From assembly GCF_018531495.1 (NCBI RefSeq), contig NZ_JAHDTI010000018.1, positions 124,001-188,000 on the forward strand: a stretch of DNA of 64,000 nucleotides, given 5' to 3'. The stretch's first letter is position 1. Each line of letters starts with the position of its first letter. The notes under the pieces were generated by a model. The model did not search any database. It was not told where the DNA came from and was given only the letters and a program-made list of their open reading frames with translations. The position numbers were made by a program, and so were the translations under genes. This DNA is from Nonomuraea sediminis (GTDB taxonomy: Bacteria > Actinomycetota > Actinomycetes > Streptosporangiales > Streptosporangiaceae). Below are positions 15,534 to 22,737 of this stretch, in pieces.

Positions 15534-17066
15534 CTAGCTGCCGACGGACTTCTTGAGGAAGGCGTCGAGCATGGCCTTGGTCATCGTCAGCGCGCCCGCG
15601 TCGGCGTCCTTCTGCGGCAGGAGCTCTATCTTGGGCGAGTTCGCCGGCTGGTCCTTGGGTCCTTCCGCGCCCGCGAAGTCGACCTGGATCACGAGCGCCG
15701 CCTTGCGTACGGTCACCGACGTGGTCCCGTTGAAGACCGCGCCCTTCTTGTAGGCCACGTACTGCGAGAACGCCTGGTCGCCCAGGTCCTTCAGCGTGAC
15801 GGCCCTGCCCCAGGTGACGCCGCCGATCGACGAGCCCCCCATGTTCGCGGCGCCGCCCTGCTTCTCGGTGTAGAAGCCCTTGGCCGCGCCCTCGTCGGCG
15901 TCCCCCGCCCGGTTGGCGAACTGGTGCACGGTCACCAGCACGCTGCGGATCCGCTTGCGGTCGCCCGAGGGGAGGTCCAGGTTGAGCCAGCGGCACTCGG
16001 TCTGCGTGTCCGCGCCCTCCTCCAGGCCGCGGGCGCGCGTCGTCGCGCCGGGCACCAGCCCTTCGGCGGTCTTGGCAGCCGTCTGGCAGGCGGGCGGGAA
16101 GGCGGACAGCGGTGTCGGCGTGGCCTCGGGCGTCGCGGTCGGCGTGCTGGTGACGGCCTTGTCCGGCTGTGCCAGCGCGTCCGGGTGCGCGGCCTTCCAC
16201 GCGGCGGCGCCCTTGGCGAAGTAGCCGGCCAGGGCGGTCACCTCGCGGATCGCGTTGGCCTCGTTGATCGACTGGGTGCTCTGGTTGGACAGCAGCTGGG
16301 CGTCCTTGCGCTGCTGACCCGCCTGGAACTTGACCTCGATCGTGAGGTCGCCGACGCGGGCCTGGGCGGTGCCGAAGGAGTACCACAGCAGCTTGCCGGA
16401 GCGTCGCCAGGTGTACTGGGCGAAGGCGGCGTCACCGACGCCCTGGACATCCTTGACCGGCGAGACGTACTCCTTCTCGCCCTTCTCCGGGGTGGGCTTG
16501 GCCGTCTCGACGTACTTGCCCTGGCTGTAGTCGACCTCGTAGGAGTTCTGAGCCATGGTCCTGCCGGTCTTGGCGCCGTCGCCCTTGTGCTGCGCGATCG
16601 TGACGTCGATCTCGCGGCTGCGCCAGAACTCGCCGAAGGAGATCCGCTGGTTCTGCCAGTTGCAGTGGAAGCTGATCGCGTACTCGGCGTCGCGCGAGTC
16701 CTTGGCCACGGTCGCGCGCGGCACCAGCCGGTCGGCCTCGGTCTGCGGCAGCATCGCGCACACGTCAGGGCCGGGGGCCGACAGCTGTCCTGCCGCCTGC
16801 GCGGTCTGCTTGGCCTGGGACGGCTGCGCCTGCTTGCGGAGGGCGGCCTTGCCGTACAGCAGGTAGGCGCCCGCTCCCCCGGCCAGCAGCACCACGACCA
16901 CGACGGCCACCAGCGGCAGGACCCAGGGGCGGCGCCGCCTGGGCGGGGCAGGAGGCATCGGTGGCATGGTCGGTGGCTCGAACCGCCCGCCAGGCACCCG
17001 GTAGGGGTTGGTCGGCGGCTCGATGTCGCTGCCGGGATTCACTGAGGACTCCTGGGGGTTCGCCAT
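15534..17066 (-). CDS. Membrane-anchored protein with two extracytoplasmic DUF3558-like modules
   Basis: 510 residues. A Pro-rich cytoplasmic tail (1-45) ends in RRRR, one span covers about 48-70, and a large outer region follows. That region is a tandem duplication. Module 1 (about 90-290) runs CAMLPQTEADRL, then HCNWQN, then GVGDAAFAQY. Module 2 (about 320-510) runs CQTAAKTAEGLV, then ECRWLN, then LGDQAFSQYV. The same order occurs once in each of the two adjacent Ser/Thr kinases, so the three proteins probably sense or bind related ligands. It resembles DUF3558-type lipoproteins in layout, although no lipobox is present. Confidence 0.72.
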   Translation of the reverse strand: MANPQESSVNPGSDIEPPTNPYRVPGGRFEPPTMPPMPPAPPRRRRPWVLPLVAVVVVVLLAGGAGAYLLYGKAALRKQAQPSQAKQTAQAAGQLSAPGPDVCAMLPQTEADRLVPRATVAKDSRDAEYAISFHCNWQNQRISFGEFWRSREIDVTIAQHKGDGAKTGRTMAQNSYEVDYSQGKYVETAKPTPEKGEKEYVSPVKDVQGVGDAAFAQYTWRRSGKLLWYSFGTAQARVGDLTIEVKFQAGQQRKDAQLLSNQSTQSINEANAIREVTALAGYFAKGAAAWKAAHPDALAQPDKAVTSTPTATPEATPTPLSAFPPACQTAAKTAEGLVPGATTRARGLEEGADTQTECRWLNLDLPSGDRKRIRSVLVTVHQFANRAGDADEGAAKGFYTEKQGGAANMGGSSIGGVTWGRAVTLKDLGDQAFSQYVAYKKGAVFNGTTSVTVRKAALVIQVDFAGAEGPKDQPANSPKIELLPQKDADAGALTMTKAMLDAFLKKSVGS

Positions 17067-17121
17067 GATTTGCGGTGAAACATGCTAGTCACGCCACTTG
17101 CATAACGCTTACAGGCATACG

Positions 17122-18561
17122 TCACTTGAGTCCCGCGAACACCAGCCGGGCGGCCCGCACGCTGGTGTCACGGGAGGCGGGAGCCGTGGCGGGCACGCGC
17201 TCGCGATGGTAGATCACCTCGCCGATCAGGTTGCTCGTGCGCAGCAGCACGGTGCTGTCGGAGTCGCCGCTGGAGGTGGAGTTGACGTACAGCTCGTAGG
17301 AATCCTGGACGAACGCCGCGTCGCCGAGTCCCGGCACGGCGATCACCTTGCCGGTGGTCCTGCGGAACGTGGTGCCCTCGCCGGCCGCCCGGGTGTCGCG
17401 CTCGCTGGCGAAGCGGACCTCGGCCGCGCCCGGCCCGCCGCGGCCGCCGCTCGGCGGCTCGGCCCTGGTCCGCACCGTCAGCACGCGGGCCACCTCGCTG
17501 CCCTCGCGCACCTGCCAGCGGCACTCGCCCTCCCTGGTGGCCGTGCGCTGCGCCCGGCCGCCGAGCAGCCCGGCGGCGTCGGCGTCCGTGAGCAGGGTGC
17601 ACGGGTCCGGCGCCGCGGCGAACCTGCCGGTCTCCGGCGCGGTCAGTACGGCCACGCCGTACCAGCCGCCCGCGCCGAGCAGCACGACGGCGGCCAGCGC
17701 GAGCGCCACCAGCAAGCTGCGGCGGCGGCGCCGCGTGGGGACGGTGGGGGTGTCGGTCACGTTCATCAGCCGCTGCCGGACCTGCGCCGCCGCCGGGCGC
17801 GCGGCCGGGTCCTTGGCCAGCATGGCCATCAGCAGCCCGCCGAGCTCGCGCCCCGCCAGGCGCGGGAACGGCGGATCGTGCAGCAGTACGGCTGCCGCCA
17901 CCGCGGCGGGCATCGCCCGTTCGAACGGCGGCCGCCCCTCCACGGCGGTGTAGAGGCCGGCCGCCAGCGACCACAGGTCCGAGGAGGGCCCGGAGCCGTG
18001 CTGGTTGAGCCGTTCGGGCGCCATGTACCCGGGTGAGCCCGCGGTGCCGTACAGCTGGCCCTGGCCGCCCATGGGGGTGGCGATGCCGAAGTCGGTGAGC
18101 ACGGCCGAGCCGTCCGGCTCGATGAGGATGTTGGCCGGTTTGACGTCCTGGTGCAGGATGCCGTGGGCGTGCGCGACCTCCAGCGCCGACAGCACGCGCA
18201 GCCCGATGCGGGCGACGTGGCCGGCGGGCAGCGGGCCGTGGTCCCTGATGACCTCCTCGAGGGAGCGGCCCGCGGACAGGTCCATGATGATCCACGGCTG
18301 GTCGCCCTCCAGGACGACGTCGTGGATGAGCACGATGGCCGGGTCGCGCAGCCGGCCCGCGGCCCTGGCCTCGTGGATGGCCCGCTCGGCGAACTGGGCG
18401 CGCTCGCGCGGGTCGAGGTCGCGCGGCACGCGCACCTGCTTGACGGCCACGTTGCGCTGCAGGGTCTCGTCGACCGCCCGCCACACCGTGCCCGCGCCGC
18501 CCTCGCCGAGCCGCTCCATCAGTCGGTAGCGGCCGGCCAGGACGTACTGCTCAGCCCGCAC
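17122..18561 (-). CDS. Transmembrane Ser/Thr protein kinase with HQD catalytic loop
   Basis: 479 residues. The kinase domain (about 9-270) has the glycine loop GEGGAG, Lys41 in VAVKQV, catalytic loop HQDVKPAN (137-144), DFG at 157-159 and APE in GYMAPERL. The usual arginine of HRD is replaced by glutamine while the catalytic aspartate is kept. A basic stretch (TRRRRR) precedes one span at about 283-305. The outer domain (about 320-479) has CTLLTDADAAGLL, ECRWQV and GLGDAAFVQ, the module shared with both neighbours. The GTG start overlaps the upstream kinase gene by 11 nt, so the two kinases are co-translated and may phosphorylate each other. Confidence 0.85.
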   Translation of the reverse strand: MRAEQYVLAGRYRLMERLGEGGAGTVWRAVDETLQRNVAVKQVRVPRDLDPRERAQFAERAIHEARAAGRLRDPAIVLIHDVVLEGDQPWIIMDLSAGRSLEEVIRDHGPLPAGHVARIGLRVLSALEVAHAHGILHQDVKPANILIEPDGSAVLTDFGIATPMGGQGQLYGTAGSPGYMAPERLNQHGSGPSSDLWSLAAGLYTAVEGRPPFERAMPAAVAAAVLLHDPPFPRLAGRELGGLLMAMLAKDPAARPAAAQVRQRLMNVTDTPTVPTRRRRRSLLVALALAAVVLLGAGGWYGVAVLTAPETGRFAAAPDPCTLLTDADAAGLLGGRAQRTATREGECRWQVREGSEVARVLTVRTRAEPPSGGRGGPGAAEVRFASERDTRAAGEGTTFRRTTGKVIAVPGLGDAAFVQDSYELYVNSTSSGDSDSTVLLRTSNLIGEVIYHRERVPATAPASRDTSVRAARLVFAGLK

Positions 18562-20032
18562 GGCGAAGGGCCTGCTCGGTCTGCTTGGCGGCCTGCAGCG
18601 CCACCTGGCGCACCTGGTCGTCGGTGGGGCTGGTGGCCAGTGTCGTGTAGTCCACGCTCACCACCAGGTTGGTCAGCCGGTAGAAGACGTAGGCGGTGTG
18701 CACCTTGCCCGTCTTTCCTGTGAGCTCGAAGGCGAAGGCCTGCTCGCCCACGCCGCCGATGGTCCTGACCGGGGTGCGCCTGGCCTGCTGCGAGCCCTTG
18801 ACGCCGATCTCCGGCCAGGTCCAGTCGATCTGGTCGTACTTGGTCCAGTAGCGCTGCTGGTTGGCGAAGAGCGTCTGCGCCGAGCGGGGCGTCATCGACC
18901 ACGGGTCGGGGGTGTCGGAGTCCTTCTGGACCTGGACGGCGATCCCGGCGCCTGGCAGCTCCCAGCCGCACTTGGGGCCCAGGTCGTCGGAGCCGGGCTT
19001 GGGCTTGGGCGGCTGCCCGGTGCGCAGGAGACCGCCGACGTCCTGGGCGGACAGCAGGGTGCAGACGTTCATCGGCTGGGTGAAGGCCTCGGGGAGGGCG
19101 TTCTCGCCGGGCTTCAGCAGGAAGAACGCCGCGGCCGCCACCAGCACGACCGCCACGGCCGCGGCGATCCAGATCACGGCCCGCCCCCGGCGCCGGCCCA
19201 CGTCCCGATTTATCGCGATAAATGGGGATTGGCCGGCGGCGATCTGGCGCAGCGCGTGGATGGCGGCCTGCGCGCCCGGCCTGGCGGCGGGGGCCCGTGC
19301 CATCATCGCCTCGAGCACCGGACCGAGCGGCTCGGGAGCCCGCGGCACCGGCTGGGTGAGCGTGGCCTTGATGCGGTCGGCCGGTGAGCCGTCGAAGGGC
19401 GGGTATCCCTGCACGGCCGTGAACAGCGTCGCGCCGAGCGACCACACGTCGCCGGCGGGCCCTCCCGGCTCGCCCTCGAGCCGCTCGGGGGCGATGAACC
19501 CGGGCGAGCCGATCATCAGGCCCTGCTCGGTGATCGTGGCCATGCCCTCCTGCCGGGCGATGCCGAAGTCGGTGAGTACGACCCGCCCGGTCTCGGTCAG
19601 GAAGACGTTGCCGGGCTTGACGTCGCGGTGCTGCAGGCCGTGCGCGTGCGCGGCCGACAGCGCCTCCAGGACGTCGGCGCCGATCCTGGCCACCTGCTGG
19701 GCCGGCATCGGCCCGCGGGCCCGCACGGCGTCGGCCAGCGTCTGGCCGCGCAGCAGCTCCATCACCAGCCACGGGCGCTCGTGCTCGACGATCACGTCGT
19801 GCAGCGCGACGACGCCGGGATGGCGCAGCATCGCGGTCGCCTGCGCCTCCCGCACCGCCCTGGTCACCAGGTCGGAGCGCATCTTGGCCGGGAGGTTCTC
19901 CTGCAGGGTGAGCTCCTTGACCGCCACCTCGCGATCAAGCATCTCATCCCTGGCCAGCCACACCCTCCCCATGCCGCCGCTGCCCAGCGGACGCACCAAG
20001 GAGTAGCGGTCGGCAAGTCGTCCCCCGGGCAT
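18551..20032 (-). CDS. Transmembrane Ser/Thr protein kinase with DUF3558-like sensor
   Basis: 493 residues. The PknB-type kinase domain (about 8-265) has GSGGMGRVW, the lysine in VAVKEL, HRDVKPGN, DFG and SPGFIAPERL. A short juxtamembrane segment (SPFIAINRDVGRRRGR) precedes one span at about 288-310. The outer domain carries CTLLSAQDVGGLL, KCGWEL and GVGEQAFAF, the same module as in the two following genes. DNA encoding the juxtamembrane peptide contains an AT-rich palindrome (19208-19223). The ATG at 20032 starts the three-gene run and lies divergent from the exonuclease gene. Confidence 0.87.
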   Translation of the reverse strand: MPGGRLADRYSLVRPLGSGGMGRVWLARDEMLDREVAVKELTLQENLPAKMRSDLVTRAVREAQATAMLRHPGVVALHDVIVEHERPWLVMELLRGQTLADAVRARGPMPAQQVARIGADVLEALSAAHAHGLQHRDVKPGNVFLTETGRVVLTDFGIARQEGMATITEQGLMIGSPGFIAPERLEGEPGGPAGDVWSLGATLFTAVQGYPPFDGSPADRIKATLTQPVPRAPEPLGPVLEAMMARAPAARPGAQAAIHALRQIAAGQSPFIAINRDVGRRRGRAVIWIAAAVAVVLVAAAAFFLLKPGENALPEAFTQPMNVCTLLSAQDVGGLLRTGQPPKPKPGSDDLGPKCGWELPGAGIAVQVQKDSDTPDPWSMTPRSAQTLFANQQRYWTKYDQIDWTWPEIGVKGSQQARRTPVRTIGGVGEQAFAFELTGKTGKVHTAYVFYRLTNLVVSVDYTTLATSPTDDQVRQVALQAAKQTEQALRRAG

Positions 20033-20051
20033 ACAGGGAAGGATACTGTCG

Positions 20052-21767
20052 GTGCCTGCTTCTATGGTCTTGGTCGTGGATGCGGTTCAAGGCACTCTCG
20101 ACGAGCTCGGCACCCCGCTGAGCGACGCCACCTTCGTCGTCTTCGACCTGGAGACGACCGGCGGCTCCCCTGCCGAGGACACGATCACCGAGATCGGCGC
20201 GGTGAAGGTCCGGGCGGGCGAGGTGCTCGGCGAGTTCTCCACCCTCGTGGATCCTGGAGGGCCGATCCCTCCCTTCATCTCCGTGCTGACCGGCATCACC
20301 GACGCCATGGTGGTGGCCGCGCCGCGCATCGAGGCGGTGCTGCCCAGCTTTCTCGAGTTCATCACCGGCGCCGTCCTGGTGGCCCACAACGCCAGCTTCG
20401 ACACCCGCTTCGTCAAGGCCGCCTGCGCCGCCAACGGCTACCCGCCGCCCAACAACCCGGTCGTCGACACCGTCGACCTGGCCCGCCGGGTGCTGACCCG
20501 CGACGAGACGCCCAACCACCGCCTCGCCACGCTGGCCCGCTTCTTCCGCTCCCCCGTCGAGCCCTGCCACCGTGCCCTGCAGGACGCCAGGGCCACCGTC
20601 GACGTGCTGCACGGCCTGATCGAGCGGGCCGGCTCCTTCCAGGTGCACACGCTCGAGGAGCTCAAGTCGTTCGTCCGCGCGCCCACGCCCGAGCAGCAGC
20701 GCAAGCGCCACCTGGCCGAGCAGGTGCCGCACGCGCCCGGTGTCTACCTGTTCGAGGACGAGCGCGGCGAGGTCCTCTACATCGGCAAGTCCACCAACCT
20801 GCGCAACCGCGTCCGCTCCTACTTCACCGCCTCCGAGACCAGGCCCCGCATCCGCGAGATGATCGGCATTGCCGACCACGTCCGCCACATCGTGTGCGCC
20901 ACGCCGTTAGAGGCTGAGGTGCGGGAGCTGCGCCTCATCGGCGGGGCCAAGCCCCGCTACAACCGGCGCTCCCGCTTCCCCGAGAAGATGGTGTGGCTCA
21001 AGCTGACCGTCGAGCCGTTCCCGCGGCTGTCGATCGTGCGCGAGGTCAAGGACGACGACGCCGCCTATCTCGGGCCGTTCACCAGCAACCGCTCGGCCGA
21101 CGACGCCCGCATCGCGCTGCACGAGGCGGTGCCGCTGCGGCAGTGCACCCAGCCGATCACGCCGCGGTCCCGCCGTTCCGCCTGCGTGCTGCACGAGATG
21201 GGGCGCTGCGGCGCGCCCTGCGAAGGGCGCGAGACCGTCACCGACTACTCCCTCCACGTGGAGAACGCGCGCAAGGCCATGACGCTCGACGCCTCGATGG
21301 TCTTCACCGCGGTCCAGGCGCGCATGGAGCGGCTGTCGGTGGAGCAGCGCTACGAGGAGGCCTCCGTCGACCGCGACCGGCTCGCCGCCTTCGTCCGCAC
21401 GGCCGCCCGCATGCAGCGCCTGTCGGCGATCACCCGCATCCCGCAGCTGGTCGCCGCCGCGCCCGCCTTCGACGGCGGCTGGGAGATCCACGTCGTCCGC
21501 TACGGCCGTCTGGCCGCCGCGGGCGTCATGCCCCGCGGAGCCCACCCGGTCCCTTTCGTCGAATCCCTGGTCGCCACGGCCGAGACCGTCATCCCCGGCC
21601 CCGGTCCCGTCCACGCGGCCAGCGCCGAGGAGACCGAGTGCATCCTGCGCTGGCTGGAGTCGCCGGGCACACGCCTGGTCGAGGTCGACGGCGAGTGGGC
21701 GCTGCCCGCCCGCGGCGCCGCCCGTCACAAGGCCCGCATCGAGCTGGCCTACAAGCCTCTCCGCTAG
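20052..21767 (+). CDS. DEDDh exonuclease fused to UvrC-like GIY-YIG nuclease
   Basis: 571 residues. The N-terminal DnaQ-type 3'-5' exonuclease (about 20-195) shows FVVFDLETTGGSP, LVAHNASFDTRF and CHRALQDARATVD (the DEDDh residues). The middle GIY-YIG domain (about 225-310) has PGVYLFEDERGEVLYIGKS and LRNRVRSYF. The C-terminal region resembles UvrC/Cho, with a Cys-rich stretch SACVLHEMGRCGAPCEG. The same fusion is known in mycobacteria (Rv2191) and other actinobacteria and is presumed to act in DNA repair. The GTG at 20052 is used; ATG 20064 is an alternative. It is divergent from the kinase cluster with only about 20 nt between starts, so the promoters must overlap. Confidence 0.87.
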   Translation: MPASMVLVVDAVQGTLDELGTPLSDATFVVFDLETTGGSPAEDTITEIGAVKVRAGEVLGEFSTLVDPGGPIPPFISVLTGITDAMVVAAPRIEAVLPSFLEFITGAVLVAHNASFDTRFVKAACAANGYPPPNNPVVDTVDLARRVLTRDETPNHRLATLARFFRSPVEPCHRALQDARATVDVLHGLIERAGSFQVHTLEELKSFVRAPTPEQQRKRHLAEQVPHAPGVYLFEDERGEVLYIGKSTNLRNRVRSYFTASETRPRIREMIGIADHVRHIVCATPLEAEVRELRLIGGAKPRYNRRSRFPEKMVWLKLTVEPFPRLSIVREVKDDDAAYLGPFTSNRSADDARIALHEAVPLRQCTQPITPRSRRSACVLHEMGRCGAPCEGRETVTDYSLHVENARKAMTLDASMVFTAVQARMERLSVEQRYEEASVDRDRLAAFVRTAARMQRLSAITRIPQLVAAAPAFDGGWEIHVVRYGRLAAAGVMPRGAHPVPFVESLVATAETVIPGPGPVHAASAEETECILRWLESPGTRLVEVDGEWALPARGAARHKARIELAYKPLR

Positions 21768-21777
21768 AGTTGGGCGC

Positions 21778-22065
21778 ATGGTCACGGCAATCGTTCACAT
21801 CAACGCCGAGGTGGACCGGATTCCGGAGGTCGCCCAGACGATCGCCGAGATCGACGGGGTCGGCGAGGTCTACTCGATCACCGGCGAATACGACCTGCTG
21901 GCGATGGTCCGCGTCGCGGCCTACGAGCAGATCGCCGAGATCGTCCCCGGGCGCATCAACAAGGTCTCCGGAGTCTTGCACACCGAGACCCACATCGCCT
22001 TCCGCGCCTACTCCAAGCACGACCTCGACGCCGCCTTCTCCATCGGCCTCAACGAGTCCGACTAG
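21778..22065 (+). CDS. Stand-alone Lrp/AsnC ligand-binding (RAM) domain protein
   Basis: 95 residues, the whole of which is the RAM/AsnC_trans_reg fold with no helix-turn-helix. It begins MVTAIVHINAEVDRIPEVAQ and contains VYSITGEYDLLAMVRVA, the conserved glycine/aspartate region that binds amino acids in Lrp proteins. It likely oligomerises and may modulate a full-length Lrp regulator. It starts 10 nt after the exonuclease fusion gene, so it is in the same operon, but a functional link is not obvious. Confidence 0.85.
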   Translation: MVTAIVHINAEVDRIPEVAQTIAEIDGVGEVYSITGEYDLLAMVRVAAYEQIAEIVPGRINKVSGVLHTETHIAFRAYSKHDLDAAFSIGLNESD

Positions 22066-22118
22066 CCCCCACATCCCCTGCCTCCAGCCCCAGCAGCCCG
22101 TCCCCAGGGCAACCCACC

Positions 22119-22253
22119 CGCGCGCACTCCTCACGCGCGTGCTTCTCGTCGCGCGCTCCCCACGCGCGCTCCTCGCACGCGCCCGTATCGCACGCGCGCT
22201 CCTCGCCCGGGCACTCCGCACACGCGCCCGCATTGCACGGGCACTCCCCGAGG
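22119..22253. repeat. Degenerate GC-rich tandem repeat
   Basis: About nine units of 13-17 nt are related to CGCGCGCTCCTCGCA; variants include CGCGCCCGTATCGCA and CGGGCACTCCGCA. The units are themselves partly palindromic through CGCGCG. Read as protein they give a monotonous RALLARAR pattern with no family match, so I treat them as non-coding. Confidence 0.7.
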
Positions 22254-22263
22254 CGGGTTCTCC

Positions 22264-22380
22264 TGTACGGCATGCCCCGCCACCGGCCGCCCATCGCACT
22301 TCGGTCACCGACCTCAGCCCGGCGCTTCCGGCGAGTCGATGACACTTGCCCACCGCCACGGCGCTTCGTAACCCACGCAC
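22264..22380 (+). repeat. Interspersed intergenic repeat, copy B
   Basis: About 117 nt in plus orientation. It contains TACGGCATGCCCCGCC, CACCGGCCGCCCATCGCAC and CCGGCGCTTCCGGCGAGTCG, then ACCCACGCACC. The GGCGAGT/ACTTGCC arms keep a hairpin through a G-U pair. It faces copy C to form a giant inverted repeat. Confidence 0.82.
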
Positions 22381-22500
22381 CCGGGCCCCACTCCCCGCCG
22401 CACAAGGCGCCGACCACCACCACACACCACCTCGCCGACCCTGCGTTGGGGAAAGCGGCAGGTGGTGTTCTCGTGCGGCGGGTAGGGCGTGTAGTCGGTG

Positions 22501-22614
22501 CCTGGGTCTCGGAAGACGTGGCGGTGGGTGAGGGGCACCGACTCGCCGGAAGCGCCGGGCGCGGGTCCTCAGCCGAAGTGCGGTGGGCGGCCGGTAGGGC
22601 GGCTTGCCGTAGGA
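22501..22614 (-). repeat. Interspersed intergenic repeat, copy C (inverted)
   Basis: The reverse complement reads TACGGCAAGCCGCCC, then ACCGGCCGCCCACCGCAC, TTCGGCTGAGGACCCGCG and CCGGCGCTTCCGGCGAGTCG, matching copy B at roughly four positions in five by eye. Sequence inside the B-C pair is also partly self-complementary (ACACCACCT 22424-22432 with AGGTGGTGT 22460-22468). Confidence 0.82.
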
Positions 22615-22690
22615 GAGCGAGGCCGTAGGAGAGAGGGGGCTGCCGGGTGAGGGCAAGGGGGTTGTCGTAGCGGAGAAAGGGGTGCGGGGA

Positions 22691-22729
22691 CGCGAAAGGC
22701 CCGGACCGCGGGGCGGCCGGGCCTTTGCG
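22691..22729 (-). terminator. Terminator of the qcrCAB operon
   Basis: AAAGGCCCGG (22695-22704) pairs with CCGGGCCTTT (22717-22726), and the flanking CGC/GCG extends the stem. It lies just after the qcrB stop codon at 22738. Confidence 0.8.
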
Positions 22730-22737
22730 TTGGATGG

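Larger units (their letters stand above)
22066..22737. other. Long non-coding gap with tandem and inverted repeats
   Basis: About 670 nt between the convergent RAM-domain and qcrB genes. No frame resembles a protein family, and the open frames are repeat-derived peptides rich in Arg, Ala, Pro and Gly. The gap holds GC-rich tandem units (22119-22253), two facing copies of the interspersed repeat (22264-22614) and the qcrB terminator (22691-22729). Confidence 0.75.

Noticed and set aside
22119..22253. Possible CRISPR array
   Set aside because: Units are only 13-17 nt, degenerate and directly adjacent without spacers, and no cas genes are present.
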